DNA of 64,000 nt, taken from the NCBI RefSeq assembly GCF_002750855.1, contig NZ_NWUC01000004.1:248001-312000 (forward strand), read 5' to 3'. The notes under the pieces were generated by a model. That model was given only the letters and a program-made list of their open reading frames with translations. It made no database searches and had not been told where the DNA came from. This document shows positions 24,898 through 33,535 of this stretch, piece by piece. The stretch is from Neopararhizobium haloflavum (GTDB lineage Bacteria; Pseudomonadota; Alphaproteobacteria; Rhizobiales; Rhizobiaceae). Position numbers and translations under genes: made by a program. Each line of letters opens with the position of its first letter. Positions within the stretch are counted from its first letter, which is position 1.

Positions 24898-25605
24898 ATG
24901 CGTATACTACTTGTCGAAGACAACCGGGATCTCGGCGAAGCGGTCGAAGGCCGTCTCAAGCGGGAAGGTCATTCCGTCGACTGGGTTCGCGATGGCGAGG
25001 CGGCCCTGTCCTTCGCCGTGGGTGACAATTTCGACGCCGTCATCCTCGATCTCATGCTTCCCGGTCGCGACGGCATCTCGGTCATCTCGGAGCTGCGCCG
25101 TTCGGGACGGGACGTGCCGATTCTCGTCGTCACGGCCCGCTCGGAAATCGACGACAAGGTCAGCCTGCTGGACATGGGCGCCGACGATTATCTCGTCAAA
25201 CCGTTCGATCTTCGAGAGTTGCAGGCGCGCCTGCGTGCGCTGATGCGCCGGCCCGCCGGGCAGACCACCAGCATGCTCGTCGTCGGCGATCTGACGATGG
25301 ATCTCGCAGGCCACACCGTTCAACTGGCCGGGCGGGCGGTCGAGCTCGGTCGCCGAGAGTTTCGGCTCCTGGAGATATTGTTGTCGCGCGCCGGGCAGGT
25401 CGTCTCGAAGGATCGCCTGATGGCCCAGCTCTTCAGCATCGACGAGGAGGTCGCGGTCAACGCTCTGGAACTTTACGTCTCGCGTCTGCGGCGCAAGATC
25501 GAGGGCGCCAGCGTCGAGATCATAACGGTGCGCGGCATCGGCTATCTCGCACGGCATGTCGAACCGGATTTGTGCAACGACGGACAGGTCGGCCATGCAG
25601 GCTGA
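24898..25605 (+). CDS. tctD: OmpR-type response regulator, TctD-like
   Basis: 235 residues. Receiver domain with MRILLVEDNRD, phosphoacceptor Asp51 in ILDLMLPGRDG and the conserved lysine in YLVKPFD; a winged-helix domain follows with LYVSRLRRKIEG and ITVRGIGYLA. It should control the adjacent tricarboxylate uptake genes after phosphorylation by the next protein. It overlaps that gene by 11 nt. It is divergent from the aminotransferase gene with about 280 nt between. Confidence 0.9.
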   Translation: MRILLVEDNRDLGEAVEGRLKREGHSVDWVRDGEAALSFAVGDNFDAVILDLMLPGRDGISVISELRRSGRDVPILVVTARSEIDDKVSLLDMGADDYLVKPFDLRELQARLRALMRRPAGQTTSMLVVGDLTMDLAGHTVQLAGRAVELGRREFRLLEILLSRAGQVVSKDRLMAQLFSIDEEVAVNALELYVSRLRRKIEGASVEIITVRGIGYLARHVEPDLCNDGQVGHAG

Positions 25606-28084
25606 CGGATTTTCGCTGCGCCGGCGCATCACTGTCCTGGCGGTGGTGCTGCTCCTGTCGGCCGCCCTCATCCTGGTCGTTTTCATCCGCGACTACGCCG
25701 AACGGGCGTCCGACCGCGCCTTCGACAGGCTTCTGGCCGCCTCGGCCCTGACGATCGCGGGCGCCGTTCAGATCGAGGACGGGGCCGTGACGCTGGAGCT
25801 TCCCTATGCCTCCTTCGCCATGTTTTCCGGCAATGACCGCATCTTCTATGCGGTTCGCGCACCGGATGGTCAATTGGTCACCGGCTATGGAGACCTGGCG
25901 TCGACCATGCCGCTCGCGACATCACTGGAGGCCGAGTTCGACGATGTCGATTATGGCGGAGAGACCGTCCGGGTCGCCAGCATCGGCCGGCTGGTGTCGA
26001 CGGCGCAGTCGACCGGCTGGGTGACGATCCGCGTCGCCGAAACGCAAGGCGCCCGCAATGCCCTGTCGCGCGAGATCATCTCGAACGCGATCGTTCCACT
26101 CATCGCGCTGACGGTCCTTGCCGGATGGCTTGTCTGGTATTTGATTCGACGCAGTTTCGCGCCGCTCTTGGCGCTCGAACAGGAATTGCGCGCACGGGCA
26201 CAGGATGACCTCTCGGCCGTCGACATTCCCGTCCCCGCCGAGGTGCGCCATCTCGTCAACGCGCTCAACGATTTCATGGCGCGCCTTCAAGGATCGATGG
26301 AACGGCTGAGCGAGCTCGTGACGGAGGCCGCACACCAGGTTCGCACCCCCCTCGCCTCGCTGCGGGCGCAGGCCGAGGTCGCCATGGACGAAAACGACCC
26401 CGTGGCCTTGCGCGAGCGTATCGGCCGCATCCACCAGGGCGCCGTTCAATCGAGCCAGCTTGTCAGTCAGTTGCTGATGGATGCCACGATCTCACATCGA
26501 CTGGAGCTGCGCGACGCCCAGACGACGACGCTCGGAAGCCTCGTCGACGAGGTCGTTCAGCGCCTCGATCCCGACGCGCTCTTGCGGCTCTCGGTGTCGA
26601 TGGATGACGAGATCGCACGCCAGTCCTTGCCCTACGATCGCATCTCCCTGCGTGAGATGCTGCGCAACCTTGTCGACAATGCCCTTGCCTATTCTCACGA
26701 TGCCGTGGACATCGTCGTTGCGCGGCGCGAGGGAACGGAAACCGTGAGTGATCTCTATCTCGCCGTGCTCGACCGCGGCCCCGGCATCGCGCCTGACGAA
26801 CGCGACAAGGTGCTGGAGCGGTTCGGTCGTGGCAGGAGCGGCGAGGGCAAGCCCGGCTCCGGTCTCGGCCTTTCGATCGTCAAGCGGGTCGTCGACGCGC
26901 ATCGGGGCCGGCTTTCGCTAAGTGCGCGAGAAGGCGGCGGACTTGCTGCCGAAGTGCATCTGCCGTTTGGCGCGTCGCCTCAAAGCGCGCCGGACCCGCA
27001 GCGACGCGGCTCACGGCTGGGCGCCGCCGCGGTCCTCTTGGCGCTCGGCGCCTGTTTCATCGACCCCGCCTATGCCGATCCCGTCCACTATCCAGCGGCG
27101 AGCGGCGGAAACGGTGCGCAGACGCTGACCATCGTCGGCACCACGGACACGCAGATCTTCTCGATCTTCGTCGCAGCCTTCCAGGACGCAAATCCCGGCA
27201 TTGCCGTCAGCTACGAGGAAACCGAGACGCTGCCGATGTATGAGGATTATCTGACTGGCCGACTGCAGCCCGCCCCCGATCTTCTGATCAGCTCGGCCTC
27301 TGACCTCCAGGTCAAGCTGGCCAATGACGGGCATGCCGTGGCCCATCGCTCCGACGAGGTCGCCGCCCTGCCCCGCTGGGCACAATGGCGCGACGAGGTC
27401 TTCGGCTTCACCTTCGAGCCCGCCGTCATCATCTACAATCCGGATCTCGTTTCCGGCGACGAAGCACCGCGCACGCATCTCGAACTGGCTGAGGTCCTGG
27501 AAGCCGATCCGGAGCGCTTCCGCGGCAGGGTCGCCACATACGACATTGCCGCAAGCGGGGTCGGTTACCTTCTCGCCGTTCAGGATCAGTTGATCTCGTC
27601 CCAATTCTGGCGCCTGGCCAACGCGTTCGGGCGGACCGATGCCGTTCTCAGCGGCTCCAGCCCGGACATATTGAGCCGGGTGGCAAGTGGCGAACTCGCC
27701 ATTGCATACAATGTCCTCGGCTCGTACGCCTTCGCCCGACAGGCGGCAGGCGCCAATATCGGCATCGTCGTTCCGGACGACTACGTGCTCGTCCTGACAC
27801 GCAGCATGCTGATCCCGCGCGATGCGCCCAGCCCCGGCCTTGCCGGAACCTTCGTCGACTTCGCGCTCTCGCGGCAGGGTCAGGCGGTGGCAGCCGGTCC
27901 AACCGCGCTCGGGGCGGTCATGCCGGACGTGCGGGGCATGTTCACGACGCGGAACATCACCGAACTCGGAAGCGGCGCTGTGCAGCCCATCGCACTCGGA
28001 CCGGCGCTCATGGTCGCGCTGGACCAGCAGCGCAAGAGCCGATTCCTGGAAACCTGGCGCGGCATCGTCTCTCCGCGCCGATGA
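25595..28084 (+). CDS. TctE-like histidine kinase fused to a periplasmic solute-binding domain
   Basis: 829 residues. Helix 1 (about 12-32), periplasmic sensor, helix 2 (about 165-185), HAMP-like linker, H-box with His247 in AAHQVRTPL, N-box LRNLVDNALAYS, G1 DRGPGIA and G2 GSGLGLSIVKRV: a complete kinase ending near residue 460. In the same frame come RRGSRLG, a hydrophobic stretch (475-489) and an AYA-D signal-peptidase-like site at 494/495. About 335 residues of an iron- or sulfate-type binding protein follow (TLTIVGTTDTQIF, DLLISSASDLQVKLAND). No ATG starts the second part; a GTG at residue 454 is the only likely internal start. It may act as one ligand-sensing protein or be cut into two. 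Confidence 0.85.
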   Translation: MQADGFSLRRRITVLAVVLLLSAALILVVFIRDYAERASDRAFDRLLAASALTIAGAVQIEDGAVTLELPYASFAMFSGNDRIFYAVRAPDGQLVTGYGDLASTMPLATSLEAEFDDVDYGGETVRVASIGRLVSTAQSTGWVTIRVAETQGARNALSREIISNAIVPLIALTVLAGWLVWYLIRRSFAPLLALEQELRARAQDDLSAVDIPVPAEVRHLVNALNDFMARLQGSMERLSELVTEAAHQVRTPLASLRAQAEVAMDENDPVALRERIGRIHQGAVQSSQLVSQLLMDATISHRLELRDAQTTTLGSLVDEVVQRLDPDALLRLSVSMDDEIARQSLPYDRISLREMLRNLVDNALAYSHDAVDIVVARREGTETVSDLYLAVLDRGPGIAPDERDKVLERFGRGRSGEGKPGSGLGLSIVKRVVDAHRGRLSLSAREGGGLAAEVHLPFGASPQSAPDPQRRGSRLGAAAVLLALGACFIDPAYADPVHYPAASGGNGAQTLTIVGTTDTQIFSIFVAAFQDANPGIAVSYEETETLPMYEDYLTGRLQPAPDLLISSASDLQVKLANDGHAVAHRSDEVAALPRWAQWRDEVFGFTFEPAVIIYNPDLVSGDEAPRTHLELAEVLEADPERFRGRVATYDIAASGVGYLLAVQDQLISSQFWRLANAFGRTDAVLSGSSPDILSRVASGELAIAYNVLGSYAFARQAAGANIGIVVPDDYVLVLTRSMLIPRDAPSPGLAGTFVDFALSRQGQAVAAGPTALGAVMPDVRGMFTTRNITELGSGAVQPIALGPALMVALDQQRKSRFLETWRGIVSPRR

Positions 28085-28156
28085 CAGGTTAGCGACAGGT
28101 GACAGTGTTAACGTCTGTCCAACCAGGTTTGGGAGCCCTGGGCGAGGGAGGAGTGC

Positions 28157-28232
28157 GCATGCGGCCACCGCATGCCGATCCATCATCAGCCAAGATCAAC
28201 TCCCGACCCGGTCCGGCGCCCAAACGGCGCCG
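28157..28232 (+). promoter_or_regulatory. Two hairpins before tctC
   Basis: One stem of 8 bp (28157-28164 with 28168-28175) and one of 7 bp (28214-28220 with 28226-28232) lie in the 173-nt spacer between the kinase gene and tctC. They could protect the abundant tctC message or attenuate read-through. Confidence 0.4.
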
Positions 28233-28257
28233 CAACGTCAACATTCGGGAGGTCATC

Positions 28258-29211
28258 TTGAAAAAAGCCATTTTCGCGGGCGCAATCGCAGCGCTTCTTT
28301 CCAGCACAGCAGCATTTGCCCAGATGGACGAATTGCGCATCATGGCGCCGGCAGCACCTGGCGGCGGCTGGGACCAGACGGCGCGAACCATCCAGTCGGT
28401 CATCCAGGCCGAGGGCCTTGCCTCGAATATCCAGGTTGAAAACGTGGCCGGCGCCGGCGGCACGATCGGCCTGCAGCAGTTCGTCAACCAGTCGACGGGC
28501 GATCCGAGCGCAACGATCGTCGGCGGCTACGTGATGGTCGGTGCGATCATCGCCAACAATGCGCCCGTCACGCTGGCCGATGTCACGCCGATCGCGCGCC
28601 TGACCGGCGAATATGTCGTCGTCGTCGCACCGACCGACAGCGAGATCGAGAATGCCGAGGATCTTGCCGAGGCCATGCGCGCCGATCCGGGCTCGGTTAC
28701 CTGGGGCGGCGGCTCGGCCGGTGGTGTCGACCACATCGCAGCGGGGATCTTCGCCCAGACCGCCGATGTCGACCCGCGCGGCCTCAACTACATCCCGTTC
28801 TCGGGCGGCGGTGAAGCGCTCGCCGCAATTCTCGGCGGACAGGTTACGGTGGGCATCTCGGGCTACAGCGAATTCGCCGCCCAGATCGAGGCCGGCGAAC
28901 TGAAGGTCATCGGCATCACGGCGCCGGAACCGCAGGACTATGTCGACGCTCCGACCTTCGTGGACCAGGGTTTCGACGTCGATGTGCAGAACTGGCGCAT
29001 GATCGCGGCGGCACCCGACATCACCGAGGAAGAGCGGGCGCAACTGACGGAGACCATCCGCACCATGTCGGAATCGGAGGCCTGGGCCAACGAGCTGGAG
29101 ACCCGCGGCTGGGTCAACACCTACCTCGACGGAGAGGAATTCCAGACTTACCTCCAGGAAGAGATCGAGGCGACCACCGCGATCCTCTCCGAACTCGGCA
29201 TCAGCCAGTAA
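28258..29211 (+). CDS. tctC: Tripartite tricarboxylate transporter binding protein
   Basis: 317 residues. The start is TTG with GGGAGG 6 nt upstream; it begins the signal peptide KKAIFAGAIAALLSSTAAFA. No ATG gives a signal peptide. The mature protein has the TctC-family look (MAPAAPGGGWDQTARTIQ, SGGGEALAAILGGQVTVGISG). It captures a carboxylate in the periplasm for TctAB. Further upstream in-frame ATGs lie in hairpin-rich non-coding sequence. Confidence 0.92.
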   Translation: MKKAIFAGAIAALLSSTAAFAQMDELRIMAPAAPGGGWDQTARTIQSVIQAEGLASNIQVENVAGAGGTIGLQQFVNQSTGDPSATIVGGYVMVGAIIANNAPVTLADVTPIARLTGEYVVVVAPTDSEIENAEDLAEAMRADPGSVTWGGGSAGGVDHIAAGIFAQTADVDPRGLNYIPFSGGGEALAAILGGQVTVGISGYSEFAAQIEAGELKVIGITAPEPQDYVDAPTFVDQGFDVDVQNWRMIAAAPDITEEERAQLTETIRTMSESEAWANELETRGWVNTYLDGEEFQTYLQEEIEATTAILSELGISQ

Positions 29212-29212
29212 A

Positions 29213-29740
29213 ATGGCTACGCACGAAGACAAGGGGGCCGGCGCAAGCCGGCCCGATGGCTCTTCCCGCGCCACCGATATCGGCGGGCTGGGCATCGCGC
29301 TCGGCCTGTTCGTGTTCGCCGCGCTCATCGCATGGGATGCATCCTCCTACCCGGAGCGGCGCAGCTATGCCCAGATCGGACCGGAAATCTTTCCCTATAT
29401 CGTGGGGGCCGGCATCGCGATCTTCGGCGTGCTCACCATCGTCATGGCCAGAAGGGGCGATTTTCCGGAACGCGAAGCGCTGAACTTCGCCCCGGTCCTC
29501 TGGCTGCTTGCTGCCCTCGGCGGCATGACGGCTCTGCTTTATGCCGGATCAGGCTTCATCATCGCATCGTCCGTGCTATTCGGCCTCGCCGCGCGCGGCT
29601 TCGGGCGCAAACCCGTCTGGTTGACCTTCCTGGTAGGCCTTCTGCTCAACTGCATGCTCTACGTGCTTTTCCGGCAAGGCCTCGGGCTGTCGCTGCCCGG
29701 CGGGCTGATCGAGCCTTACATCAACGTATTGTTTCGCTGA
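29213..29740 (+). CDS. tctB: Tripartite tricarboxylate transporter small membrane subunit
   Basis: 175 residues. Four predicted membrane helices with a hydrophilic N-terminus of 25 residues; the first periplasmic part contains QIGPEIFPYIVG, typical of TctB. It forms the small membrane half of the transporter. It begins one nucleotide after the tctC stop, so translation is coupled. Confidence 0.9.
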   Translation: MATHEDKGAGASRPDGSSRATDIGGLGIALGLFVFAALIAWDASSYPERRSYAQIGPEIFPYIVGAGIAIFGVLTIVMARRGDFPEREALNFAPVLWLLAALGGMTALLYAGSGFIIASSVLFGLAARGFGRKPVWLTFLVGLLLNCMLYVLFRQGLGLSLPGGLIEPYINVLFR

Positions 29741-29793
29741 CACCCGGCGGACGCATTCTGCATCGACGCCGACCAGGGGATCGTTAGACGCCT

Positions 29794-31323
29794 ATGGATA
29801 CCTTCTCGCTCCTTCTCGACGGCCTGCTCGTCGCCGCGCAGCCGGGCAATCTCGGCTTTGCGCTTCTCGGCGTGCTGCTCGGCACCGCGGTCGGCGTTTT
29901 GCCGGGGCTCGGACCAGCCCTCACCGTCGCCCTCTTGCTGCCGGTTTCGCTCTCCTTCGGCGCGACAGGCTCGATGATCATGTTCGCCGGCATCTATTAC
30001 GGCGGCATGTATGGCGGCGCGATCTCGTCGATCCTGCTCAACACGCCGGGCGAAACAGCCTCGATCATGACGGCGCTCGAGGGCAACAAGATGGCCAAGG
30101 ATGGCCGGGGCGGCAAGGCGCTGGGAGCGGCGGCCATTGGATCATTCTTCGGCGGGACATGCGCCACGATCGGCCTCGCCATCATCGCACCGCTCATGGT
30201 CAAGGTTGCGCTGGCCTTCGGCCCGGCCGAGTATTTCGCCCTGATGGTGCTGTCCTTCCTCACCGTCTCGGCTGCGTTCGGCGGCTCGTTGATGCGGGGG
30301 CTGACGGCCTTGTTCATCGGCCTTTCGATCGGCCTCGTCGGCATCGATCGCCTCACTGGCCAGGCGCGCCTTTCCTTCGGCGTGCCGGAACTGCGCGACA
30401 ACATCTCCATCGCCACGGTGGCAGTCGGGCTCTTCGCCATCGGGGAGACGCTCTACATCGCTTCCCAGTCGAGCACGATGAATGAAAAGATGCAGGCGGT
30501 GAAGGGGTCGGTCTGGCTGACGCTCGGCGAGCTGAAGCGTTGCCTCAAGCCGTTTCTGCGCGGCACCGGGCTCGGCTTCATGTTCGGTCCGCTGCCGACG
30601 GGGGGCGCCGAAATCCCGACATTTCTCTCCTATTCGGCCGAGCGGCGCACCGCCAAGGGCATCGCCCGCGAAGAATTCGACAGCGGCAAGGGCGCCATCG
30701 AGGGCGTTGCCGGGCCGGAGGCTGCCAACAATGCATCTGCCGCCGGCACGCTGATCCCGCTGCTGACGCTCGGCCTGCCGACCTCGGCGACGGCGGCCGT
30801 CATGCTGGCCGGGTTCCAGCAATACGGCTTGCAGCCGGGGCCGCTGCTCTTCACCAGCAATTCGGAACTGGTCTGGGGGCTGATCGCAAGCCTTTTCATC
30901 GCCAATCTGATGCTCGTCGTCATCAATCTGCCCTTCGTCGGCGTCTGGGTGCGGCTTCTCACCATTCCCAAGCCGTGGCTCTATGCGGGCATCATGACGT
31001 TTGCCGCGCTCGGCATCATCGGCGCGCAGGGCACACCGTTTTCGCTGATCCTGCTCCTCGTCTTCGGTCTTGTCGGTTTCGTCATGCGCCGGTTTGACTA
31101 CCCGCTCGCCCCCGTCCTTGTCGGTGCCATTCTCGGCCCCCTTGCCGAGGAGCAATTGCGTCGTGGTCTCATGATCAACCAGGGCGATTTCAGCTTCCTG
31201 GTCACCTCATGGATCGCGCTGACGATCTACGCGATCGCCGTCGCCGCAGTTGCCGGCCCGCTTCTCTGGTCGCGTTTCAGCAAACGCGGGATCGAAGCCT
31301 CAAAGGCACTGCACGAACACTGA
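29794..31323 (+). CDS. tctA: Tripartite tricarboxylate transporter large membrane subunit
   Basis: 509 residues, about twelve helices. The two signature segments are present: [17 protein letters not shown] near the N-terminus with [20 protein letters not shown], and [13 protein letters not shown] / [16 protein letters not shown] in the second half. It is the main permease of a secondary, sodium- or proton-driven carboxylate importer. It closes the tctD-tctE-tctC-tctB-tctA set. Confidence 0.95.
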   Translation: MDTFSLLLDGLLVAAQPGNLGFALLGVLLGTAVGVLPGLGPALTVALLLPVSLSFGATGSMIMFAGIYYGGMYGGAISSILLNTPGETASIMTALEGNKMAKDGRGGKALGAAAIGSFFGGTCATIGLAIIAPLMVKVALAFGPAEYFALMVLSFLTVSAAFGGSLMRGLTALFIGLSIGLVGIDRLTGQARLSFGVPELRDNISIATVAVGLFAIGETLYIASQSSTMNEKMQAVKGSVWLTLGELKRCLKPFLRGTGLGFMFGPLPTGGAEIPTFLSYSAERRTAKGIAREEFDSGKGAIEGVAGPEAANNASAAGTLIPLLTLGLPTSATAAVMLAGFQQYGLQPGPLLFTSNSELVWGLIASLFIANLMLVVINLPFVGVWVRLLTIPKPWLYAGIMTFAALGIIGAQGTPFSLILLLVFGLVGFVMRRFDYPLAPVLVGAILGPLAEEQLRRGLMINQGDFSFLVTSWIALTIYAIAVAAVAGPLLWSRFSKRGIEASKALHEH

Positions 31324-31345
31324 CCTTCCAATCAGGCCGACAGGC

Positions 31346-31377
31346 GATCACCCGTGTGCAATTGCGCGCGGGTGATC
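31346..31377 (+). terminator. Hairpin after tctA
   Basis: A 9-bp perfect stem (GATCACCCG with CGGGTGATC) with a 14-nt loop starts 22 nt after the tctA stop. There is no T-run, so its role as terminator is uncertain. Confidence 0.4.
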
Positions 31378-31475
31378 CGGCATGCCGATAACATCTGTGG
31401 GTTGTCACGGGTGAAGGGGCGAAGCCGGTGCCTCATCGATGCTATGGAGGCCTGTCTGAGAAACGAGGAGTGGTG

Positions 31476-32969
31476 ATGCGGGTCGACATCGACATGGGAA
31501 CCACGTCGGCGGAAAAGCCGGCGCTGCTCGATCTTGAGGAATTGTTGGCGACCCGGTTGCTGGTCCAGGGCAACTCCGGTTCGGGCAAGTCCCATCTGCT
31601 GCGCAGGCTTCTGGAACAAAGCGCACCCTGGGTTCAGCAGTGCGTCATCGACCCGGAAGGCGATTTCGTCACGCTCGCCGACAAATACGGCCATGTCGTC
31701 GTCGACGGCGCGCGCTCGGAAACGGAACTCGCCCGCATCGCCCAGCGGATCCGCCAGCACCGCGTCTCCGCCGTCCTCACACTGGAGGGGCTGGAGGCGG
31801 ACCAGCAGATGCGCTGCGCGGCCGCCTTCCTCAACGGCATGTTCGATGCCGAGCGGGATCATTGGTATCCCGTTCTGGTCGTTGTCGACGAGGCACAACT
31901 GTTCGCCCCATCGGCGGGCGGCGAGGTCGCGGAGGATGCGCGGCGTGCGTCGCTGGGGGCGATGACCAACCTGATGTGCCGCGGGCGGAAACGAGGCCTT
32001 GCCGGCGTCATTGCAACGCAGCGGCTGGCGAAACTGGCCAAGAATGTCGCGGCCGAAGCGTCCAATTTCCTTATGGGCCGCACCTTTCTCGATATCGATA
32101 TGGCACGTGCCGCCGATCTTCTTGGCATGGACAGGCGCCAGGCGGAAATGTTCCGAGACCTTGCGCGCGGCCGGTTCGTCGCTCTCGGTCCCGCCCTGTC
32201 GCGCCGCCCCCTGCCAATTGCCATCGGCGCGGTGGAAACCGAAGCGCGATCAACGAGCCCGAAACTGACGCCGCTGCCGGAAAGCCCGGCGCCGGAGGAG
32301 GCACGCGACCTGATCTTCACGCCGAGCCCGGACGAGGCCCGCATGCCGGTACGCCGTGCGGCCCCACCCCCACGTCCGACGCACGACATTCTTGCCGATC
32401 TGGCCCAGTCCGAGCCCGAACCCGAAACGCCTGCCGAGCTCTTTCCCGAAATCGCCGATGGTGAGCGCGACGGCCTCATCGAGCAGATCATGGCGGCGAT
32501 TCTCGACGATCCGGACGCGGCCTTCCGAACGGACGCGGAACTCTACCAGGATTTTCTGGTGCGCTGCCGCATCCAGCGCCTGCAGGGGCCGCCGCTTGCC
32601 ATGACCGAATTTCGCCGCCGATTCGCGCTGGCAAGGGTCGGCGTCGATACGGCAGCAGCGGGCGGCGAGGACTGGCAGCGCGTCATGACGCTGGCACAGA
32701 CCGTTGCCGATGATATCCAGGGCGTCTTCATTCTCGTTGCAAAAGCGGCTCTGGAGGGACAGCCCTGCCCTTCGGATGCCACGTTGGCGCGGGTCTACGG
32801 CACGCATTCGACACGTCGTGCCCGCCGTCTGCTCAGCTATTTCGAAGAGCGGGACCTGGTGGTTCTTCGAACCGATTTCTCCGGCCAGCGTGTCGTGGCC
32901 TTTCCCGATCTCGGCTGTGAGACCATGCCCGGTGATCCGGATGCTGCCGATGTGCGCTCGGCGGCCTGA
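31476..32969 (+). CDS. HerA-like (DUF87) ATPase
   Basis: 497 residues. Walker A is QGNSGSGKSH near residue 35; the Walker B strand is VLVVVDEAQLF; R-G-R-K-R-G and VIATQRLAKL follow, as in HerA/FtsK-type motor ATPases. After about residue 255 comes a Pro/Glu-rich linker and a helical C-terminal region ending in a winged-helix-like stretch. HerA proteins translocate on DNA, usually with the NurA nuclease; no nurA is nearby. The start at 31476 has GAGGAG upstream. The DNA or protein partner is unknown. Confidence 0.8.
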   Translation: MRVDIDMGTTSAEKPALLDLEELLATRLLVQGNSGSGKSHLLRRLLEQSAPWVQQCVIDPEGDFVTLADKYGHVVVDGARSETELARIAQRIRQHRVSAVLTLEGLEADQQMRCAAAFLNGMFDAERDHWYPVLVVVDEAQLFAPSAGGEVAEDARRASLGAMTNLMCRGRKRGLAGVIATQRLAKLAKNVAAEASNFLMGRTFLDIDMARAADLLGMDRRQAEMFRDLARGRFVALGPALSRRPLPIAIGAVETEARSTSPKLTPLPESPAPEEARDLIFTPSPDEARMPVRRAAPPPRPTHDILADLAQSEPEPETPAELFPEIADGERDGLIEQIMAAILDDPDAAFRTDAELYQDFLVRCRIQRLQGPPLAMTEFRRRFALARVGVDTAAAGGEDWQRVMTLAQTVADDIQGVFILVAKAALEGQPCPSDATLARVYGTHSTRRARRLLSYFEERDLVVLRTDFSGQRVVAFPDLGCETMPGDPDAADVRSAA

Positions 32970-33019
32970 CCGGCAAACGCAGCCTGGCCATACCTGACTT
33001 TGGACGGCGCGAAAAAAGA

Positions 33020-33039
33020 GGCGGGCCTTTCGGCCCGCC
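33020..33039 (-). terminator. Rho-independent terminator of the PRC-barrel gene
   Basis: An 8-bp perfect GC stem (GGCGGGCC with GGCCCGCC) has a 4-nt loop. On the minus strand TCTTTTTTC follows directly. It may also stop the HerA-like transcript from the other side. Confidence 0.8.
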
Positions 33040-33083
33040 CAAGTTGGTTTCCTCTCATGCGTGTTGCCTCAGAAAACGCGGCG

Positions 33084-33446
33084 TCAGATGTAAGGGGGTA
33101 CGCCGTAATAGTCGTTGATGCGGCGGGTATCCTCGCGGTTTGTCCAGTCGAACTCCCGTTCGCGTGCGTAGCGCGGCGCGCCTTCGAGTTCTTCGCGCGA
33201 CAGGTCGACGACATAGCTGCCTTCGCGCTCGTCATATGTCAGCTTTTCCCACGGCAAAGGATGATACTCCTCGCCGATGCCGAGGAAGCCGCCGAACGAC
33301 ATGATGGCGTATTTGACCTGTCCATCACGCTTTCCGATGACCAGGTCGTCGACGCTTCCAAGGTGTTCGCCTGCGGCATTTCGCACTTCCGTGCCCTCAA
33401 CGCGGGTGGCACGAATATTTTCGGAAGAAACACTAGGGGCTGTCAT
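33084..33446 (-). CDS. PRC-barrel domain protein
   Basis: 120 residues. The beta-barrel pattern is clear: VRNAAGEHLGSVDDLVIGKRDGQVKYAIMSFGGFLGIGEE followed by H-P-L-P-W. Stand-alone PRC-barrel proteins are common in Hyphomicrobiales and often stress-linked; the role is unknown. The ATG at 33446 has GGGAG 7 nt upstream, whereas the ATG at 33452 touches it and is less likely. Confidence 0.85.
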   Translation of the reverse strand: MTAPSVSSENIRATRVEGTEVRNAAGEHLGSVDDLVIGKRDGQVKYAIMSFGGFLGIGEEYHPLPWEKLTYDEREGSYVVDLSREELEGAPRYAREREFDWTNREDTRRINDYYGVPPYI

Positions 33447-33535
33447 TGTCATTCTCCCATTGTTGACGAGAGAAGAACGTTTGCCGGAATCCAATGTTCC
33501 TCGCCGCGCCCATCACGCCGGATGAAAGCCCGGAA

